NCBI GenBank assembly: GCA_949317995.1
Contig: OX439036.1
Coordinates: 23,286,854 to 23,350,853 of the forward strand
Reading direction: 5' to 3'
Source of the DNA: Acholoe squamosa
Lineage: Eukaryota > Annelida > Polychaeta > Phyllodocida > Polynoidae
DNA: 64,000 nt
Shown piece after piece: positions 58,684-64,000 of this stretch. The stretch's first letter is position 1. The number at the start of each line of letters is the position of its first letter. A model generated the notes under the pieces. That model was not told the origin of the DNA. It saw nothing but the letters and a program-made list of their open reading frames with translations, and did no database searches. The translations under genes and the position numbers were made by a program.

Positions 58684-58744
58684 AGTATGATGGTAAGCAT
58701 GTCTGACTTTGAATCACAGAATGTGGGTTCAAGACTGCATGGGG
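58684..58744 (+). pseudogene. Decayed tRNA-Gln-like sequence (TTG anticodon position)
   Basis: Contains a damaged A-box region (ATGGTAAGCATG), an anticodon-arm-like TCTGACTTTGAATCACA with loop CTTTGAA, and a B-box-like GGGTTCAAGACTGC. The acceptor stem is not recognisable. A SINE head is an equal possibility. Confidence 0.4.
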
Positions 58745-58905
58745 AAAGTGTTTTTAACTTACACATACAAGGTAAAAGGAGTCTTTGTAAGAGGCCCCCC
58801 TGAAACCCCCTCTATCATTTTGGCAATCAGAGAATGTTCATTATAATACATTATTTTTTGAATTTGTTGCAAAAATGACACTGGTCAACCAAGAATAAAT
58901 CAAAA

Positions 58906-58977
58906 TCACACCAGGGGTTTGAACCTGTGTGGTCTAGATCCCTAGTCCCATGCCTTAACCACTACACTAGATTGACC
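58906..58977 (-). pseudogene. tRNA-like Pol III unit (decayed)
   Basis: The minus strand carries TAGTGTAGTGGTTAAGG, a perfect A box, and about 30 nt later GGTTCAAACCC, a good B box. The stems are mostly broken. ACTGGTCAA at 58880-58888 and TTGACCAGT at 58972-58980 form a 9-bp inverted repeat around it. Confidence 0.5.
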
Positions 58978-59088
58978 AGTCAAATTTTCAAAGTGAAATT
59001 ACCCTGTTTATCTATAATTGATTACTCAGTCATAGTAGTAGCATATCACCATTCAGTAGATGTTCTATCACCCACAGTATCACCTGAA

Positions 59089-59165
59089 GACTCATGGTGT
59101 AATGGTTAGCATATGGGACTCTGGATCCCAGCACTGTTGGGTGTGAAGGGAAAGAATCCCATATG
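59089..59165 (+). pseudogene. tRNA-Gln(CTG)-like pseudogene
   Basis: Has the A box TGGTGTAATGG as in tRNA-Gln. A perfect 5-bp anticodon stem (TGGGA/TCCCA) encloses a 7-nt loop CTCTGGA with CTG at the anticodon position. The T-arm and acceptor stem are lost, so it is not a functional tRNA. Confidence 0.55.
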
Positions 59166-59744
59166 GGACAGAATTTTCCCAAGAATTACATCTGCTGTTC
59201 AAAAATAACCTTATTCATAAACCTCCTGCTATGCTTGGCCTATTTCACAAAACCTCCTGCCAGAACTGACCTAATTCATAAAACCTCCTGCTGGCCACCC
59301 AACTGTAGGATGTGGAAATAAACCTACAGTAGGAACAATAGGGTGCAGAGCCAGGTGAAGTATAAATGAAAATAAACTATGCCTCACCTTATGTACACAT
59401 GCCCCGTCTATGAGACAGAGGTATACCCCGATATTGTCAAAAGCACAGACAGTGTATCTAAGTGAAGCATGACAATTTTCTTGCTTTTAAGTCTAAGAGG
59501 CAATCTACGAACTTAAGACCCATGCATCTGTCTGGTGACTGCATAATTAGCAATCTTAATATCCCCACCATTCAGGTGCAGTAGGCCAGGGATCAACTGC
59601 CTCTTGTTTACTTACATTTAAGGGAGTGGCCATTTCTTACAAACAAGAAGGGGCATGTTGATTGTTTTGGTGAGAGGGGGGACAAAAAGATTTCAGATCC
59701 CTCTTATGGGAAGAGAAAGGAATTCCATCCTACACTGTTAGTAG
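59166..59744. other. Spacer
   Basis: ACCTCCTGC blocks preceded by ATAAA or ACAAA recur three times at 59216-59292. No other feature. Confidence 0.4.
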
Positions 59745-60125
59745 TAGCCAGGGTTATTTTACAGCATATTTTGCTGGCAACTTTGGTTCTAGTACCTTTT
59801 GCTGTAAATCTACAGGAGTTGAGTCACTATTATTTTAACACAATTCACAGTAATCATACAGTAACAACTATTGTAATCATGCAGCAAGATCATTTAGATC
59901 TACAGAAACATGTGCTGTAAATTAACAGAAAAATATGTTGTGAAATAACAGTAATATTTTCTGTAAATAAACAGCAAGTTTTGCTGTAAATGAACAGCAA
60001 AATATACTGTAAATTTACAGAAACCTTTGCTGGCGACTGAGGTTCCAGCAACTATTGCTGTAAATTTAAAGAAACTAAAAGTTTAGAATTACAGCAATAG
60101 GTTCTGTTAATCTACCACAAATGCA
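59745..60125. repeat. Array of short palindromic CTGTAAAT/ATTTACAG motifs (MITE-like)
   Basis: Motifs of the type TTGCTGTAAATNNACAGCAA recur at intervals of about 20-25 bp across 380 bp on both strands. Longer blocks (TGCTGGC(A/G)ACT, GGTTC(T/C)AG) are repeated near each end. The cluster is non-coding. Confidence 0.75.
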
Positions 60126-60728
60126 TTGTATATATAAGTAGGCTACAAAGGACACTGCTATATATATGCTATCATTGAGGTCAGTCCATCTGGATTATCC
60201 CCATAATATCATTCATGTGCACTCCATGCATGCATTGATACTATAAACCATGCATGCCTAAGGAAGACAACAATGTCTCCAATCCCAATGAAGGGGCATT
60301 AATGAGGGTGAGAGAAGTAGAGAACAATCTCTCCCAAACCATTTCATGGTCATTCAGTTTTAACACTGAATTGACCTAAAGGCAGGTAGGCCAGTGTTAG
60401 CTACAACCTCCTGGACCAGACACTTGTGTTACAGCTCTAGACACATATATGGTGTCGTCTATGCATATTATTGGTTGTTCTTTCTCAGATAACTGTGTAC
60501 ATTCTCATTCATGCACAATGTTAGATTGAACCCATTGAGTGATAATTTCTGCGGACAATATTGGATTGAGATGTGCACTATATGAATACATACTGAACAG
60601 ATGGTTATACTACTACCCTCTAGTGGGAGAACCTACACAGGTAAGGTTACTTAGGTAAACCCTTTGTAGGGTCAAGTTCCTGCTATAAGTATGTACTCCC
60701 CATAGCTGGGTGACTAGCTCGCCTAGGG
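60126..60728. other. No supported feature
   Basis: Unique-looking AT-rich DNA. Confidence 0.35.
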
Positions 60729-60784
60729 CATAGTGTATGCAGAGTAATTATACAGGATCACTTACTGTCCACAAGTATATACTG
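60729..60784. repeat. 56-bp exact inverted repeat, left arm
   Basis: Identical in reverse complement to 62626-62681, starting CATAGTGTATGCAGAGTAAT. Similarity stops abruptly on both sides. The two arms enclose 1.84 kb containing a palindrome, three tRNA-like units and a TIR-like element. Confidence 0.95.
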
Positions 60785-60873
60785 ATACAAACCTGGGCCG
60801 TGGTGGCCACCAGGGGTGAAGCCTCCTGCTCCTGTTCCCTCTCTATTGTAGAGACACAGGTTTGTATTAAGAG

Positions 60874-61000
60874 AGTAATGAATGGGCTAACGGGCACCGA
60901 ATTCAGTGTATCGTAGGATATCGTAACGAGTGGCCGGAGGCCACGAGTTACGATATCCTATGATACACTGAATGAGGTGCCCATTAGCCCATTCCTTACT
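60874..61000. repeat. Large palindrome, ~62-bp arms, 3-nt spacer
   Basis: The arms 60874-60935 and 60939-61000 are complementary with few mismatches (GGATATCGTAAC pairs with GTTACGATATCC; GTGGCC-GGA-GGCCAC at the centre, embedded in CGAG motifs). An AATCAATA-rich tract follows (61013-61060). Confidence 0.9.
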
Positions 61001-61174
61001 GTCTTTATTACACGATTAATCAATAAAAAATCAATAAATAATCAATAGAATATCAATAAAAACAAGTTGAAAACAAAAATCCTTCCCCGAGACTCGAAGC
61101 CAGCCATAGTGTGTGTACACGATAAGTACATACACCTCCTCGCCCGGCAGCGGACAGCGGCAGCGCACACGGCG

Positions 61175-61185
61175 AAAAAAAAAAA
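61175..61185 (-). terminator. Pol III-type T-run terminator
   Basis: Eleven A on the plus strand (eleven T on the minus) lie immediately 3' of the minus-strand tRNA-like body, the position and form expected of an RNA polymerase III terminator. Confidence 0.5.
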
Positions 61186-61186
61186 T

Positions 61187-61265
61187 GTGCCCGAACCGGG
61201 ACTCGATCCGCGGACCTCTCACGGCTGAGCGCAAGGCGCTAACCGCTAGATCACTGTGTCTCCTC
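61187..61265 (-). pseudogene. tRNA-like Pol III unit with terminator
   Basis: The minus strand has the A-box-like TGATCTAGCGGTTAGCG and B box GGATCGAGTCC about 30 nt apart, ending GGTTCGGGCAC and then a T run. The anticodon and T stems are imperfect. It may be a SINE head or decayed tRNA. Confidence 0.5.
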
Positions 61266-61390
61266 CTCCAAACGCGTCTCGCTGTTATGTTTCTATACTA
61301 AATACACCTCCTCGCCTGGCAGCGGACAGCGACAGAGCACACAGCTTTGTATCATAGCAAGACCTGGTTCGAACCGAGCATTTCTCATCA

Positions 61391-61462
61391 GTCCCTGTGG
61401 CGCAGTGCACAGGGAGTTGGATTTGGGATGTGAGACTGCAGGTTCGATCCCTACCCTGGCCA
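61391..61462 (+). pseudogene. tRNA-like Pol III unit
   Basis: A box TGGCGCAGTGC and perfect B box GGTTCGATCCC, with an anticodon-loop-like ATTTGGGA between. Acceptor pairing is poor, so it is not a functional tRNA. Confidence 0.5.
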
Positions 61463-61499
61463 TGAAAATTTCGTGGGTTTTAACATGTAACATATGACA

Positions 61500-61572
61500 T
61501 GTAAGGTGTGCCTGATATCCATGGATAACAGGCACTGGGTGCCTGATATCCATGGATATTAGCACACCTTAC
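61500..61572. repeat. Palindromic repeat with duplicated CTGATATCCATGGATA core
   Basis: GTAAGGTGTGCCTGATATCC and its complement at 61540-61572 flank a spacer. The self-complementary TATCCATGGATA appears twice, about 38 bp apart. Confidence 0.7.
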
Positions 61573-61746
61573 AAAAGTCATGATGCATGCATCATGGTGT
61601 GCAATATCGACAGGTATCAGAATGGGAATATCCAGAAAAAGCACCCAAAATCACAGAGGTCGTGTAATAATTAGCGTTTAATGTATGTTATGGGAAAGCA
61701 CTCGTGGATTTACGGGTTAATAATCCACGACCCTAAAGTTTATCGA

Positions 61747-62222
61747 ACATATTTCTCCATTTTGTATTAATTTCTTACCTTATAACCCAAGAATTAATCC
61801 AGGAGAAGACATTTTGTAAGTGCATACGATCCGCTCGGTTTGCCAAGCCGTCGTGGCCATGTTGTCGTTCTGCCCGACATACCTCCACCTTTACACACAT
61901 TTTTCGGGATACATAATCCAAGTGTGTCAAGCTCTGTTATTCTAGCACTGCCAAATATACGATCTCTAGTTGGTGTTCGCATTCATTTTGTCTCAATTTT
62001 TTTCTAAATAAATAAGAATCCATTGATTTTCCATAACGATCCAATGCACACGGCCCAGTACACGGCCATTTCGTCTTGTTGACAAAGCGGGGAGGTGCCC
62101 GGATGTAAGAACTAGGTCAGCCACGCATCGAGCAAGGAATGGCCGGACGGGGCGGGTCCCGACTCGTATCGATGTGGAAAATCAATCGATTCTTATTTAT
62201 TTCGAACAAAATGGAGAAATTA
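61747..62222. mobile_element. TIR-like dispersed repeat C, copy 1
   Basis: ATTTCTCCATTTTGT (61751-61765) is complementary to ACAAAATGGAGAAAT (62205-62220). An inner pair also exists: AAATAAATAAGAATCCATTG (from about 62006) and its complement near 62180. The first 90 bp match 63650-63740 and the inverted right arm matches 63893-64000, so this is a dispersed family. ORF 61794-61982 (minus) is short and not called. Confidence 0.65.
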
Positions 62223-62367
62223 GGCATGGCATGTTCATATAGGATATCTAAGGATGGTTCTCTGTTAATAACTCCACCAGGCTCCATTGAAATCTATCGA
62301 GCTCTGTAAACTTCAGGTATGTCGGACAACTTTTCGATATCTTCCATGTGTATTGGGTTCTACCACC

Positions 62368-62440
62368 GGTCGCCTTGGTATAGTGGACAGCGAGCTCGCC
62401 TCCTGCCCCAGCGGCCGGGGATCGATTCCCCGTTGAACCT
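62368..62440 (+). pseudogene. tRNA-like Pol III unit (best preserved)
   Basis: Perfect A box TGGTATAGTGG, B box GGATCGATTCC and a perfect 5-bp T stem CGGGG/CCCCG. Overall length is about 73 nt, as in a tRNA, and the 5' half resembles tRNA-Asp/Glu. The acceptor stem (GGTCGCC versus TTGAACC) and anticodon stem are only partly paired, so it is called a pseudogene or SINE head. Confidence 0.55.
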
Positions 62441-62625
62441 AAATGGTTTTAACAGGAAATGTATGGAGGAGTTGACTTTGTATATTCCTCCAATTTAATA
62501 ACATGTCCGGATTGAAACCAGCAGCTTCTTGAAGACGAAGAAAAGGTCTCAGAGTGCGTTATGGCTGGATAAGGAACTGGGGTTATGAGCAAAAAAGCAC
62601 TGTTGAGGCCCAGATAGTTAAATAA

Positions 62626-62681
62626 CAGTATATACTTGTGGACAGTAAGTGATCCTGTATAATTACTCTGCATACACTATG
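62626..62681. repeat. 56-bp exact inverted repeat, right arm
   Basis: Exact reverse complement of 60729-60784. Confidence 0.95.
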
Positions 62682-63161
62682 AAAACCCAAATTTATAAAC
62701 TCTCACTCTAGTAATTCTCTAATGATCAGATAATTAGCATAATCCTTCAGAAGTATGCAAATTAGGAAAATTATCACATTCTCAATCTTTTTGTCAAAGA
62801 ATTTGATCCAAAATGGAATTCTTATCAATATTGAGCACATTGGTCCATGTAGTGTGTGGCTGTCAACAGGCTTCTTCAATTTCTCAATTTTGAATGAAAA
62901 TTGTGTTTCCATCGCAACACATATCAACAAATACACAACTTCTGCCCCAAAATGCCCAAACATCTTCTTTTCACATTCCAAATTTAGAAGGTTTGTATTT
63001 AAAATAGAATCTTCTTTTTGAGACTACTGCGATCCCCATCAAATAGTAGGATAAAACAATGTTTTATGTATTTCTTTATTTCTTTATTCCAACTGATTGA
63101 TAACCCTTAGGCAGTCCCTTTTTACTAACCTGCTCACTTATATCATTTAAAGGCTAAGGCA
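62682..63161. other. AT-rich flank
   Basis: Open frames exist on both strands at 62703-63021 but show no start, domain or splice support. Part (62770-62930) loosely resembles 44.93-45.06 kb. Confidence 0.3.
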
Positions 63162-63472
63162 CTAGCATCCCACCACCACTATCTTGTCTTGTGGTACTGG
63201 GGACATGCTGATGGGAGACAGAATGGTAGCTCAGCTAAAATGATCAACTATAGTGCTCAGCATTATGTCATGTACATTAGTATGGAGGTTCGCCAGGAGA
63301 TGGGGTAGTGCATTGCAGTCATCCAGGCTCCTGTCACACACACACAGAGATCTAGTCAGGTTTCAGTGCTGTGAAATTAAGGACAGTTACATCCAAGTAA
63401 CAAAGGGCTCCCTTTGAACATGTATTCAGATCTCACGTATGGCTACTACAAGATAAGACAGGGCAAATAAGA
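63162..63472. repeat. Dispersed repeat B, copy 2
   Basis: Second copy of the repeat at 58140-58455, same orientation. As with copy 1, a large palindrome follows, here about 50 bp further on. Confidence 0.85.
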
Positions 63473-63521
63473 AATGAACTAACCTAGGCCCTACCATATA
63501 CATGGAGACAAAGGTATTAAG

Positions 63522-63643
63522 CTAATAGATCATGGATATGGGGGCCCTAGGGCTGTATATGCTGTATATACCTGAGCCGCGAAGCGGCGAGGGTATATAC
63601 AGCATATACAGCCCGTGGGGCCCCCATATCCATGACCTAATAG
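63522..63643. repeat. Large palindrome, ~58-bp arms, GAAGCGGCGAGG core
   Basis: GGCTGTATATGCTGTATA is mirrored by TATACAGCATATACAGCC, extended by CATGGATATGGGGGCCC/GGGCCCCCATATCCATG and CTAATAG at the outer ends. The centre is GCCGCGAAGCGGCGAGG. Confidence 0.95.
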
Positions 63644-63649
63644 GTTTAT

Positions 63650-64000
63650 ACCACCATTTCCTCCATTTTGTATCAATTTCTTACCTGAAATCCAAAGAAT
63701 ATAGCCAGGCGAAGACATTTTGTAAGTGCTAGCGACACGGCCCGGGTCAGCGCTCTGCGCGAAGCCATTGTTTTTGTTCCTTACGGGAGAGGTACCGCCG
63801 TGTATACAGTCACTTTTCGTATGGAATCCAACCATGACATGTTATAATATTAAAATCCCAAGAAGTTTTTGATCCATAGACGAGGAATGCGTGCTAATTT
63901 TCTCCATTTTCTTCGATATAAATAAGAATCCATTGATTTTTCCATCGTAAGCGAGTCGCGGTCCGGCCATTCCCACCCGCCTCCTTGATCGGCGAAAGTG
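63650..64000. mobile_element. Dispersed repeat C, copy 2 (truncated by window end)
   Basis: 63650-63740 matches 61747-61840 (TCCATTTTGTAT(C/T)AATTTC, GAAGACATTTTGTAAGTGC). 63893-64000 matches the reverse complement of the right arm of copy 1 (AAGAATCCATTGATTTTT, then GTCCGGCCATTCC). Continues past the window. Confidence 0.65.

Larger units (their letters stand above)
61131..61345. repeat. Short direct repeat pair beside two tRNA-like units
   Basis: ACACCTCCTCGCC(C/T)GGCAG then CGGACAGCG(G/A)CAG occurs at 61131-61170 and again at about 61302-61345. Each copy sits next to a tRNA-like unit, one on each strand. Confidence 0.8.

Noticed and set aside
62368-62440. Functional tRNA gene
   Set aside because: A and B boxes and the T stem are good, but the acceptor and anticodon stems do not pair well enough.

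Overview
This looks like a gene-poor stretch of nuclear DNA from an animal, most likely a marine invertebrate. I cannot name the species or phylum from sequence alone. The reasons are the lack of any long conserved ORF, one well-formed GT-AG internal exon, tRNA-derived (Pol III type) repeats, several families of short non-autonomous DNA transposons (MITEs), a retroelement with a (CAAA)n tail, many minisatellites, (AT)n microsatellites and numerous long perfect or near-perfect palindromes. There are no bacterial operons, no rRNA and no CRISPR array. The many open frames inside the arrays at 9.2, 24.6 and 36.3 kb exist because the repeat units are stop-free or a multiple of three; they are not genes.

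Layout. 0-5 kb: a 1.23-kb element with terminal inverted repeats (181-1412), a 90-nt hairpin (1495-1584), a retroelement insertion with a 12-bp target duplication whose empty site survives next door (3220-4080), and a 43-bp minisatellite. 5-10 kb: a repeat split by a pogo-like MITE, a foldback MITE and a 30-bp minisatellite. 10-17 kb: GC/CpG-rich DNA, a lysine-rich coding exon on the minus strand (13378-13858), two copies of a 0.21-kb MITE either side of a polypurine minisatellite, and a possible terminal exon (16167-16517). 19.6-21.6 kb: a tandem duplication carrying two arrays of a 24-bp repeat. 24-25.5 kb: a 39-bp minisatellite with a 9-unit higher-order period. 26-43 kb: mostly unique-looking DNA with palindromes (26.9 and 30.5 kb), a CAG-like repeat, a nested MITE pair (33.3-34.7 kb), a third MITE copy (35.7 kb), a 45/34-bp array and a 22-bp array (42.4-43.2 kb). 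43-56 kb: small TIR elements, two (AT)n tracts, a possible small secreted six-cysteine peptide (45270-45533, minus) and a 63-bp-arm inverted repeat (47.9-48.1 kb). 58-64 kb: a dense nest of dispersed repeats, at least six tRNA-like Pol III promoter units, a 56-bp exact inverted repeat pair and three large palindromes.

No pathway or gene cluster can be reconstructed. The only coding call I hold above even odds is the lysine-rich exon; the other coding entries are candidates. All repeat boundaries and identities were read by eye, and no database search was possible. I did not find a convincing new molecular system. The most distinctive content is repeat biology: palindromes with CGAGG-type cores, an insertion with its paralogous empty site, the higher-order minisatellite, and the tRNA-derived cluster.
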